DNA of 64,000 bases from Actinomadura madurae (GTDB lineage Bacteria > Actinomycetota > Actinomycetes > Streptosporangiales > Streptosporangiaceae), in NCBI RefSeq assembly GCF_900115095.1, contig NZ_FOVH01000002.1, positions 372,001 through 436,000 on the forward strand, given 5' to 3'. This document shows positions 57,320 through 64,000 of this stretch, one piece after another. Position numbers and translations under genes: made by a program. The notes under the pieces were generated by a model that did no database searches, was not told the origin of the DNA, and was given only the letters and a program-made list of their open reading frames with translations. Numbering within the stretch: position 1 is the first letter of the stretch; every line of letters begins with the position of its first letter.

Positions 57320-57337
57320 CTCGATTACAGTCGGACC

Positions 57338-57631
57338 ATGTCCGATGTGACGCCCGAGGGCGCGGAGCTGGACGAGCTGTCGTCCAAGGAACTGCACGAC
57401 CGCGCGATGAGCCTCGCCAGGGAGCGGCGTGACGTCGGCTTCCTGTGGGACCTGCTGCGCGCGATCCCGGCCGCCGCCGCTGCCAGGGGGGAGGTCGACC
57501 GCGCGCAGTTCGATCTCCTCCACGGTCTGTCGCTGCTGGAGGAGTTCACGCACGCGGGGGAGGGCGACCTCGCCGACGCTCTGCGGCCCTTCTACATCGA
57601 GTACCTCTCCGAGAACGCCAAGGGGACCTGA
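57338..57631 (+). CDS. Small conserved-looking hypothetical protein
   Basis: A 97-residue soluble helical protein (ELDELSSKELHDRAMSLARE, RRDVGFLWDLLRAIPAAAAA, LHGLSLLEEFTHAGEGDLAD). Cysteine and membrane segments are absent. The codon use matches the neighbours. The 23-bp repeat array ends 18 bp upstream of the start. GATTACAGT 7-15 bases before the ATG resembles a -10 box, so the mRNA might be leaderless. Function unknown. Confidence 0.7.
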   Translation: MSDVTPEGAELDELSSKELHDRAMSLARERRDVGFLWDLLRAIPAAAAARGEVDRAQFDLLHGLSLLEEFTHAGEGDLADALRPFYIEYLSENAKGT

Positions 57632-57716
57632 CCCGCTCTTTGCCTCCCCTTGCTCTCCCTTCCACCGCCCAGGGGAACTACACTGCGTAGGCAACTGACT
57701 TCAGAGGGTGGTGGAA

Positions 57717-57875
57717 GTGAACAAGAAGCATATGAAGATCGCAGGCATCGCCTTCGTGGCGTGGTACGTCATCAGCAGGCCCCAGGGGGCGGCGACCCTC
57801 GTCAACAACGCGCTGAGCGGGCTCGGCAACGCCGCCGAGTCGTTGTCGCAGTTCATGAGCGCGATCCCGAACTGA
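57717..57875 (+). CDS. 52-aa small membrane protein, copy 1
   Basis: A 52-residue protein, MNKKHMKIAGIAFVAWYVIS at the start and a polar end LSQFMSAIPN. A basic head (KKHMK), one membrane-spanning stretch (IAGIAFVAWYVI) and a conserved middle LVNNALSGLGNAAESL suggest a single-span or peripheral membrane peptide. A GTG start follows GGTGGTGGAA. A paralogue of identical length follows at 58059. No function is known to me. Confidence 0.72.
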   Translation: MNKKHMKIAGIAFVAWYVISRPQGAATLVNNALSGLGNAAESLSQFMSAIPN

Positions 57876-58058
57876 CGGTCGGCTCCCTGGCCCCGTACCC
57901 CCGCCGGTACGGGGCTTCCTGGCGTCCGCGGCGTGATCGGGGCCACCAAGCGGTTGCCGCCGCGTCACAGTAAAATCGCGCTTTGCGGACAGACGCGGCT
58001 GGGCACAATTGGATCGGGTCATTTGTGTCGCGCGCTACAACCGAGGGACGGGCGCAGG

Positions 58059-58217
58059 ATGAACAAGAAGAACCTCCGCTATGTGGCGATCGCCTTCGTC
58101 ATCTTCTACTTGCTGAGCTCTCCGACGGCCGCGGCGGGCGTGGTCAACAACGCCATCAGCGAGCTGGGCAACGCCGGCAACCAGCTCGCCGCCTTCGTGG
58201 ACGCCCTGGGCACGTGA
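58059..58217 (+). CDS. 52-aa small membrane protein, copy 2
   Basis: A 52-residue protein, MNKKNLRYVAIAFVIFYLLS then VVNNAISELGNAGNQLAAFV. It shares MNKK, IAF(V/I), the VNNA(L/I) block and the GLGNA/ELGNA block with copy 1, about half of all positions by eye. The ATG follows GCAGG. The two copies are 183 bp apart and presumably arose by tandem duplication. Confidence 0.75.
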   Translation: MNKKNLRYVAIAFVIFYLLSSPTAAAGVVNNAISELGNAGNQLAAFVDALGT

Positions 58218-58323
58218 ACCGCCGCCGGCGGCGGGGCCTCCCGTCCGGCGCCGGCCGAGCAGGAGCGAGGGCAGGGACGAGGACCCGGCCGGTCATCGGG
58301 AGTGATCTCCTAGGATCGGCCTC

Positions 58324-58812
58324 ATGTCTGTCTTCGACGTAGAGATCGACGGTCTGCGGGGCGGATCCGCGGACCTCGGGCAGTATCAGGGCAAGGCCGT
58401 GCTCATCGTCAACGTCGCCTCCAAGTGCGGCCTCACCCCCCAGTACTCCGGCCTGGAGCGGCTGCAGGAGAGGTACGGCGGGCGCGGCTTCACCGTCCTC
58501 GGCGTCCCGTGCAACCAGTTCATGGGCCAGGAGCCCGGCACCGCGGACGAGATCGCCGAGTTCTGCTCGGCGACGTACGGCGTCACGTTCCCGATGACCG
58601 AGAAGATCGAGGTCAACGGGGACGGCCGGCACCCGCTGTACCGGGGGCTCGTCGGCACCCCGGACGCCGAGGGCCACACCGGCGACATCCGGTGGAACTT
58701 CGAGAAGTTCCTGGTCGCGCGGGACGGCACGGTCGCGGCCCGGTTCGCGCCGCAGACCGAGCCGGAGGCGGCCGAGGTCGTCGCCGCCATCGAGAAGCAC
58801 CTCCCCGCCTGA
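58324..58812 (+). CDS. Glutathione peroxidase-family thiol peroxidase
   Basis: A 162-residue protein of the glutathione peroxidase family. The peroxidatic Cys35 is in NVASKCGLTPQY, the Gln/Trp triad is supplied by LGVPCNQFMGQEPG and RWNFEKFLV, and Asn in RWNF completes it. Bacterial members of this kind use thioredoxin, and the sequence has Cys instead of selenocysteine. It reduces peroxides in the cytoplasm. AGGA precedes the ATG. Confidence 0.94.
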   Translation: MSVFDVEIDGLRGGSADLGQYQGKAVLIVNVASKCGLTPQYSGLERLQERYGGRGFTVLGVPCNQFMGQEPGTADEIAEFCSATYGVTFPMTEKIEVNGDGRHPLYRGLVGTPDAEGHTGDIRWNFEKFLVARDGTVAARFAPQTEPEAAEVVAAIEKHLPA

Positions 58813-58943
58813 GCGGAGCGGCGCGCCCGCTCCGCCGAGGTGGGCGCGCCCCCGCTGTGAATCGCGCCACATCGCGGATCCGTTGCCGCTATTCGAGCAC
58901 CCGTCTAACTTGTGAGACTCGCGATATGACGTGGAGGTGCCCC

Positions 58944-59858
58944 ATGGGCGGATGGACGGCCGGCGACATCCCCGATCTGCGCGGCCGGCGGGCGATCGTC
59001 ACCGGCGCCAACAGCGGCATCGGCTACCACACGGCCCTCCAGCTGGCGAAGCACGGCGCCTCCGTGGTGCTGGCGTGCCGGAGCGCCGAGCGCGGCCAGG
59101 CCGCCTTCGACCGGGTGAAGGTCGCCGTCCCGGGCGCCGACGTCGCCCTCGGCTCCCTGGACCTCGCCGACCTGTCGTCGGTCCGGACGTTCGCGGCCCG
59201 GCACGGCGACGCGCCCCTGGACATCCTGGTCAACAACGCGGGCGTGATGGCCATCCCGCGCCGCTCCACCGCCGACGGGTTCGAGATGCAGTTCGGCACC
59301 AACCACCTCGGCCACTTCGCGCTCACCGGCCTGCTGCTGTCCGCGCTGCGCGCCGCGCCGTCCGCCCGCGTCGTCACGGTGACCTCGGCGTTCGCCTGGT
59401 CGGGGCGGCTCCGCTTCGACGACCTGCAGGGCGAGCGCGGCTACCGCAAATGGTCCGCCTACAGCCAGGCCAAGCTCGCCAACCTCGTCTTCGCCAAGGA
59501 GCTGGACCGCCGGGTCCCGGAGGTGACCAGCGTCGCGGCCCACCCCGGCTACGCCGCGACCAACCTGCAGCAGACCGGGCCGAGGATGCAGGGCAACTCC
59601 CTGATGGAGAAGGTCACCGGCGTGGGCAACGCGCTGATGGCGCAGTCCGCGGCCGCCGGCGCCCTCCCGTCGCTGTACGCCGCGACGGCGCCGGACGCCA
59701 AGGGCGGCGGCTGCTACGGCCCGCGCCTGCTCCAGTACCGCGGCTCCCCGACCGAGGTGGTCACGCCCCCGCAGGCGGACCGGCCGGGCCTGGGCGACCG
59801 CCTCTGGGAGGTCTCCGAGACCCTCACCGGCGTCACCTACGCGCAGGAGCCCGCCTGA
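58944..59858 (+). CDS. Short-chain dehydrogenase/reductase (retinol dehydrogenase-like)
   Basis: A 304-residue SDR. The cofactor motif is AIVTGANSGIGYHTALQLAK (TGxxxGxG), with RSAERG after the second strand indicating NADP(H) preference. Then come LVNNAGVMA (NNAG), the catalytic Ser in VVTVTSAFAWSG and the Tyr-Lys pair in YSQAKLANLVFAKEL. The substrate is unknown. GGAGGTG precedes the ATG at 58944; a weaker upstream ATG (58926) is possible. The end overlaps the convergent TetR gene by 22 bp. Confidence 0.92.
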   Translation: MGGWTAGDIPDLRGRRAIVTGANSGIGYHTALQLAKHGASVVLACRSAERGQAAFDRVKVAVPGADVALGSLDLADLSSVRTFAARHGDAPLDILVNNAGVMAIPRRSTADGFEMQFGTNHLGHFALTGLLLSALRAAPSARVVTVTSAFAWSGRLRFDDLQGERGYRKWSAYSQAKLANLVFAKELDRRVPEVTSVAAHPGYAATNLQQTGPRMQGNSLMEKVTGVGNALMAQSAAAGALPSLYAATAPDAKGGGCYGPRLLQYRGSPTEVVTPPQADRPGLGDRLWEVSETLTGVTYAQEPA

Positions 59859-60430
59859 CCCAGGCCCCCGGTCGCCTGGGCGAGCGCCGCGGCGACGACG
59901 GTCCCGGCGGCGGCCGGGTCGCGCTGCGCGACGCGGGCGGCGGCGTCGACGAGCCCCTGGATCAGCTCGGCGCGCAGGGCCGGCTCGGGCACGCCGCCGG
60001 CGTCCAGGGCGGCGGCGAGCGGGCGCAGTAGCTGCGCGTGCCCGACCCGGATGCGTTCGAGCGCCGGCTCGGCGAGGGCGTGCTCGACGAGCGCGACGGC
60101 GGCGGCGTGCCGCCCGTCGGTCATGACCTCCAGCTGTGCCCTGATGTAGGCCTCGACCTTGCCGTCCAGGGTCTGCGCCCCGGCCAGCGCCCGCTCGACG
60201 TGCTCCGCCCAGCGCGGCAGCTCCTGCTCCAGGACGGCCGCGACCAGGTCGTCCTTCGACCGGAAGTACTCGTACAGGCTCGGCCGTGACAGCCCCACCC
60301 GGCGGGCCAGCGCCGCGAGCGAGAGCGCCTCGATGCCCTCCTCGGCCACCAGCGCCCGCGCGGCGTCCAGCAGGGTGCGCAGCTGCCGCGCCCGATGCTC
60401 GGCGACGGTCGCCTCACTGATCTTCGGCAC
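59837..60430 (-). CDS. TetR-family regulator
   Basis: A 197-residue TetR protein. HTH residues are TLLDAARALVAEEGIEALSL then ALARRVGLSRPSLYEYFRSK. The ligand domain is helical with no special signature. It is convergent with and overlaps the SDR gene. Its target may be itself and the SDR, but the starts are not adjacent. Confidence 0.9.
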   Translation of the reverse strand: MPKISEATVAEHRARQLRTLLDAARALVAEEGIEALSLAALARRVGLSRPSLYEYFRSKDDLVAAVLEQELPRWAEHVERALAGAQTLDGKVEAYIRAQLEVMTDGRHAAAVALVEHALAEPALERIRVGHAQLLRPLAAALDAGGVPEPALRAELIQGLVDAAARVAQRDPAAAGTVVAAALAQATGGLGQAGSCA

Positions 60431-60469
60431 CCGCCCATTCTAGGTTTTCCGACTTCCCGTCGGTAAACG

Positions 60470-61012
60470 TCACGGTGCGCGGGTGATGTCCCAGTCGAGG
60501 GTGGCGGGGAGGGCGCCCTCCAGGGTGAGGAGCCAGCGCTTGACCTCGACGCCGGAGCCGCCGCTGTAGCCGCCGAGGCCGTTCGAGGCGACGACCCGGT
60601 GGCAGGGGACGATCAGCGGGATCGGGTTGCTCCCCATCACCTGGCCGATGACCTGCGCGTGCACGCCGGTGCCGCTGCGGTCGCCCAGCTCCCCGTAGGT
60701 GACGACCTTCCCGTACGGGACGGACGCGTAGAGCGTCGAGAGCACCTGCCGCTGGACGTCCGACGTGAGCCGCCAGTCGACCGGGGTCTCGAAGTGCTTC
60801 AGATCGCCGGCGAAGTAGTCGCGCAGTGCGGACAGGACGGGTTCCGTCCGGCCGGGGGCCTCCACCACCGGCAGCCCGGCGGCCTTGGCGACGCGGGCGC
60901 GGGGGGCGGGGGTGTCGCGGAAGTGCAGCGAGATCACCCCCGTCTCCGTCTCGCCGACGAGCAGGCGGCCGAGCACGGTGTCGACCGTGCCGAACGCGAG
61001 TGTCTCGGTCAT
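60470..61012 (-). CDS. ogt: Methylated-DNA-protein-cysteine methyltransferase
   Basis: A 180-residue O6-alkylguanine-DNA alkyltransferase. The active-site PCHRV (Cys137) follows the helix-turn-helix VPYGKVVTYGELGDRSGTG, and the Asn/arginine-finger residues are in GSNPIPLIVPCHRV. It removes alkyl groups from O6-guanine by transferring them to Cys137, a suicide repair. AGGAGCG precedes the ATG. It lies near the AidB-type gene only at the scale of the window (about 47 kb), so no operon is implied. Confidence 0.93.
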   Translation of the reverse strand: MTETLAFGTVDTVLGRLLVGETETGVISLHFRDTPAPRARVAKAAGLPVVEAPGRTEPVLSALRDYFAGDLKHFETPVDWRLTSDVQRQVLSTLYASVPYGKVVTYGELGDRSGTGVHAQVIGQVMGSNPIPLIVPCHRVVASNGLGGYSGGSGVEVKRWLLTLEGALPATLDWDITRAP

Positions 61013-61086
61013 CGTCCAGCGCTCCTTCCGGCGGATCTCAGCGTCCCATACGGGACCGACACTCCTGGCAACACCGGGACGCCCGC

Positions 61087-63723
61087 TCAGGTTGCGAGGG
61101 CCCGGTCGAGCCGCTCGGCCTCCTTGACGAGCCGGCTGGACCCGCCGCGGTCCGCCACCGCCCGGACCTCGGGGATCGGGCCCCTCGCCCCGGTGCTCTC
61201 GGCCATGCGGGTGCCGAGGGCGATGAGGTCGGGCACCCCGGTGGCGGCGCGCTCGCCCGGGGCCGGGAGCGCGTCCGGGAGGGCGGCCCTGATGATCGTC
61301 CAGACGTCGGCGTGGGCGCCCGCGTCGGCGGCGGCCGTGAGCGCCTTCACGGCGCGCGAGGGGGTGACGCGCTTCAGCGCGGCCAGCCTCCCGAGGGCCG
61401 CGCCGGTCTCGGCCGCCGGGAGGGCGCCCTGCGCGCTGAAGGCGAGGACCGCCTCGACGACGCTCGTCCGCTCGTCCGGGCGCGGGTTGCCGAGCGCGAA
61501 GGCCAGCAGCGTCCCGGTGGCCGCGCCGGTGGGCCCGTCCGCCTCGGCCAGGTCGAGCAGGAGGGCGCCCTGGCCCCATCCCTCGTCGCCCAGGTAGGGG
61601 ACGAGATGCGCGGCGGCCACCTCGCGGTGGGACGGCAGGACGGACGGCCAGAAGGCCGTGGACAGGCCGTAGGCGTCCGTCCCGACGCCCGTCCAGCCCT
61701 CCTCGGGGAAGGCGCACAGGTGGGCGATGTCGGAGTCGCCGGGCACGTCCACCGTGGACAGGACCCGGGACGGCAGGCGCCGCACCCGGCCGCCGACCGT
61801 CGCGACCGGCTCGTCGAGCAGCTCGCACGTGACGGCGGGGTCGGCGAGGCCGCCCTGGGCGAGCCAGGCCGCGACGGCCTGCCCGGCCTCGGACGCCAGC
61901 CCCTTCGCGCGCGCCGCGGCGGCCGGGTCGATCTCGCGGGGGACGCGGAGCATCGCCTGCGCGAGCTCGGCACGGCCGGGCTCGATGCCCGCCTCCTCCA
62001 GCCGTTCGAGCCGTCCGACCAGGACGTCGGGGTCGACGTGGCCGCCGCCCTCCGTCGGCGTCGCGAGCAGGACGGGCACCGTCCCGACCGCCGACGCGAT
62101 CTCGTGCCTCCGCAGGGTGAGGAAACGCTCCAGTTGCGGGGCGGAGTCCGCCGCACGGGACCGGCCCTTGATGAGGGCGGCGAGGGTGCGGTACATGCGG
62201 GGCGGCGTCGCCGGGCGGAGCAGGGTCTGCACGGGGAACTGGGCCCACCTCTCCCGGGCGGCCCCGTGCATGTACGTGTAGGCGTCGGGGTTGGTGATCC
62301 ATGGCGCGTTCTCGTCGGCCGGCGTCCTCAGCGCCTCGCGCGTCCCCTCCGGGTCGCGGTGGGCGAAGCCGATGAGGGCGGCCAGGAACCGTTCGGCCGC
62401 GCGCCAGTCCTCCTCCATGCCGCGCAGAAGGCCGGCGAACTCCTCCGCCAGTTCCGTGAGGGACCCGATCGGCGCGGGCGCCTCGCGCGGGACGAACGGC
62501 GGCGGCGCCATGGGCGGCTCGGGCTCGGCCCCCGCGTCGACCTCGCCGAACGCCTGCGCGATCTGGTCGCGCGGGACGGGCGGGAGGTCGGCCGCGGCGC
62601 CGCGGACCTCCTCGCGGACGGCCTCGCCCGCGTGGCCGGCGTGCCGGACCGCGATCTTGACGGCGCGCTCCCGGAGGTCGAGCGCGTCGGAGGTGAAGAC
62701 GGCGGCGACGGCCCGGAGCGTCACATCGACCCGGCCGCGCTTGCGCGCCGACCTGTCGAGCCAGCCCAGCGTGTTCCGGACGAGCTTCTTCTCCGTCCGG
62801 AACAGCGCGGCGTCCGCCGCCTCCTCGAACAGGGCGCCGTCGAGGCGTCCGAGCTCGTCGGCCCGCCGCACCTGGCGCAGGGCGAGGTCGGCGACGGTCG
62901 AGGGTGCGGCGGGCAGCAGCCGGACGTAGTCGCGCACGCGCTCGACCACTTCGTCCTCGGTGGGTTCCAGGGCGTCGTGCAGCCGGACGAACCAGCGCAG
63001 GTTATGGGGAGTGCCGCCGCGCAGGAAACGCCTCACGCAGCCGTCGAGGAGGAGCGCGCGGTCGAGCCGCCCGGTGTGCGCGAGAGCGGCGATGGCCGCG
63101 GCCCAGGTGCTCATCCGGGTCTTGTCCCACTTCAGTCTGGCCTCGTCGTCGGCGAGAGCGGCTCCCACGCCCTCCGCCTCGAACAGCCTCGGGACGAGCG
63201 CGTCCAGGAACGGGTCGTCGGCGAGCCGCTGCGGGACGGTCTCGGTCACCCACCCGACGACGAACCCGTCCGACTCCGGGGGAGCGGCACCCGCCGACCG
63301 GGTGAACGCCGCCGCGATGTACCAGAACGCCCACTCGCCGTCCGAGGCGCGGATGCGGTCGGCGACGCGCCGGGCGACCTCCGCGCGCCACTCGGCGGGA
63401 CGGTGCGACGTGACGGCGTCGAGGGCCGCGCAGAGCCGCGCGTAGCGGTCCGCGCTCCACCACAGCCGCATCTCCCTGCGGCACAGCCACGTGGCCACGC
63501 CCGCCGGGCCGCCGATCGTTCCCGCGCCCGCGACCATCAGCGGCTCCAGGACCCCGCGGTCGAGGAACCCGTACTCCGACGCCGCGCGCATCGCCTTCAG
63601 CCGTCCGGGCAGATCCTTGGCGATCTCGCGGCGCCCGTCCTCGCCGAGCCCGGCGACCAGGCGCGCGGTCCGGTCGACATCATGGTCGTCGATGGCCTTC
63701 TGGACGTCGTCCCAGGTGCTCAT
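61087..63723 (-). CDS. DUF6493-like protein coupled to a SWIM protein
   Basis: An 878-residue soluble protein made of helical repeats (HEAT-like texture), with arginine/leucine-rich segments such as RRADELGRLDGALFEEAADA. It matches the general layout of DUF6493 proteins, which occur beside SWIM zinc-finger genes in actinomycetes; the precise family is from memory, not verified here. No catalytic motif is seen. Its ATG overlaps the stop of the SWIM gene by 4 bp, implying a stable complex or shared role. Function unknown. Confidence 0.75.
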   Translation of the reverse strand: MSTWDDVQKAIDDHDVDRTARLVAGLGEDGRREIAKDLPGRLKAMRAASEYGFLDRGVLEPLMVAGAGTIGGPAGVATWLCRREMRLWWSADRYARLCAALDAVTSHRPAEWRAEVARRVADRIRASDGEWAFWYIAAAFTRSAGAAPPESDGFVVGWVTETVPQRLADDPFLDALVPRLFEAEGVGAALADDEARLKWDKTRMSTWAAAIAALAHTGRLDRALLLDGCVRRFLRGGTPHNLRWFVRLHDALEPTEDEVVERVRDYVRLLPAAPSTVADLALRQVRRADELGRLDGALFEEAADAALFRTEKKLVRNTLGWLDRSARKRGRVDVTLRAVAAVFTSDALDLRERAVKIAVRHAGHAGEAVREEVRGAAADLPPVPRDQIAQAFGEVDAGAEPEPPMAPPPFVPREAPAPIGSLTELAEEFAGLLRGMEEDWRAAERFLAALIGFAHRDPEGTREALRTPADENAPWITNPDAYTYMHGAARERWAQFPVQTLLRPATPPRMYRTLAALIKGRSRAADSAPQLERFLTLRRHEIASAVGTVPVLLATPTEGGGHVDPDVLVGRLERLEEAGIEPGRAELAQAMLRVPREIDPAAAARAKGLASEAGQAVAAWLAQGGLADPAVTCELLDEPVATVGGRVRRLPSRVLSTVDVPGDSDIAHLCAFPEEGWTGVGTDAYGLSTAFWPSVLPSHREVAAAHLVPYLGDEGWGQGALLLDLAEADGPTGAATGTLLAFALGNPRPDERTSVVEAVLAFSAQGALPAAETGAALGRLAALKRVTPSRAVKALTAAADAGAHADVWTIIRAALPDALPAPGERAATGVPDLIALGTRMAESTGARGPIPEVRAVADRGGSSRLVKEAERLDRALAT

Positions 63724-64000
63724 CGCGCCGCCTCCACGGCCGTCTCGCGGCGGACCGTCCGGGCGGCGAGGACGTGCTTGCACGGTCCGCGCTCGCCCCG
63801 ATGGTCGAACCACCACGGACAGGTGCACGTGACGCGGTCGCCCTCGAAACGGACCTGACGCTCTCCGCCGTTGCTCACCACGACGGCGGCGTCCTCGCCC
63901 GTGAACCGGACCGCACCGTCCTGAACGAGCTTGCGCGCGGACCGCAGCCGGGGGTTGAGGTCGGCCACCCGCGCCGGGTCGTAGGGCAGCTCCCGGTGGA
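63720..64000 (-). CDS. SWIM zinc-finger protein, C-terminal part
   Basis: The frame runs off the right edge of the window: the residues HRELPYDPARVADLNPRL are contiguous with it. The visible 93 residues contain the SWIM motif CTCPWWFDHRGERGPCKH (CxC-x(n)-CxH), which binds zinc and may bind DNA or protein. It overlaps the DUF6493-like gene by 4 bp. Most of the protein is outside the window. Confidence 0.85.
   Translation of the reverse strand, partial: HRELPYDPARVADLNPRLRSARKLVQDGAVRFTGEDAAVVVSNGGERQVRFEGDRVTCTCPWWFDHRGERGPCKHVLAARTVRRETAVEAAR

Noticed and set aside
60826..63858. A 1,010-codon plus-strand frame opposite the DUF6493-like gene
   Set aside because: It reads as Arg/Gly/Val-rich filler and overlaps the alkyltransferase as well. 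The minus-strand genes have RBS and start-stop coupling.
1..64000. tRNA or rRNA genes
   Set aside because: I scanned by eye for T-loop patterns such as GGTTCGAATCC and found none outside coding context. A tRNA search program would be decisive.

Overview
The window is very GC-rich DNA from an actinomycete. A WhiB protein, a complete conservon (cvnA-D), a LytR-CpsA-Psr protein, an IdeR/DmdR-type iron box, many TetR regulators and dense GTGA/ATGA start-stop overlaps all point there. The gene set would suit Thermomonosporaceae/Actinomadura-like organisms, but that placement is inference. I found no tRNA, rRNA, intact insertion sequence, prophage or CRISPR array.

Region 1 (1-11.3 kb) is an accessory catabolic island showing decay. 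It holds the tail of an FAD aromatic hydroxylase, a hydantoinase/acetone-carboxylase-type pair (hyuA, and hyuB fused to a gamma-subunit-like zinc domain), a broken TetR gene, a DUF308-like membrane protein, a gutted flavoprotein disulfide oxidoreductase and an intact TetR. A minus-strand operon follows: stand-alone gamma-like protein, RbsA-type ATPase, permease and lipoprotein binding protein. Upstream of this operon is a small remnant resembling the hydroxylase tail, so the hydroxylase/carboxylase end seems to have been duplicated. A perfect 18-bp palindrome lies at the operon's 5' end.

Region 2 (11.5-23.2 kb) is mostly housekeeping: an AidB-type acyl-CoA dehydrogenase, a DUF1707/LiaF-like protein, an assimilatory sulfur operon (leader peptide, sulfite reductase, 55-aa zinc ribbon, APS reductase, CbiX chelatase), a YihY protein, a phosphotriesterase-fold protein lacking metal ligands, a phosphoribosyltransferase, a WhiB protein and an iron-box-controlled sucrase/ferredoxin-like protein.

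Region 3 (23.2-34.7 kb) has a divergent glycerolipid module (glpD and tetR against an alkyl-DHAP-synthase-like oxidase and a diacylglycerol-kinase-like gene), a metallophosphoesterase, a DUF4234 protein, a family-A DNA polymerase, an SGNH hydrolase, and an MFS exporter divergent from its TetR with two shared operators.

Region 4 (34.7-43.3 kb) holds two back-to-back NMT1/SsuA-type uptake systems. Each has a binding protein and two different permeases, but there is one ATPase between them. One system ends in a benzoylformate-decarboxylase-like gene.

Region 5 (43.9-56 kb) holds the conservon, an SGNH hydrolase, a STAS protein, a 1,209-aa triple-AAA CbxX-type protein and an ABC exporter.

Region 6 (56-64 kb) holds an LCP protein ending inside a 23-bp tandem repeat array, a small conserved-looking protein, two tandem 52-aa membrane peptides, glutathione peroxidase, an SDR, a TetR, an alkyltransferase, and a DUF6493-like protein coupled to a SWIM zinc-finger protein cut by the window edge.
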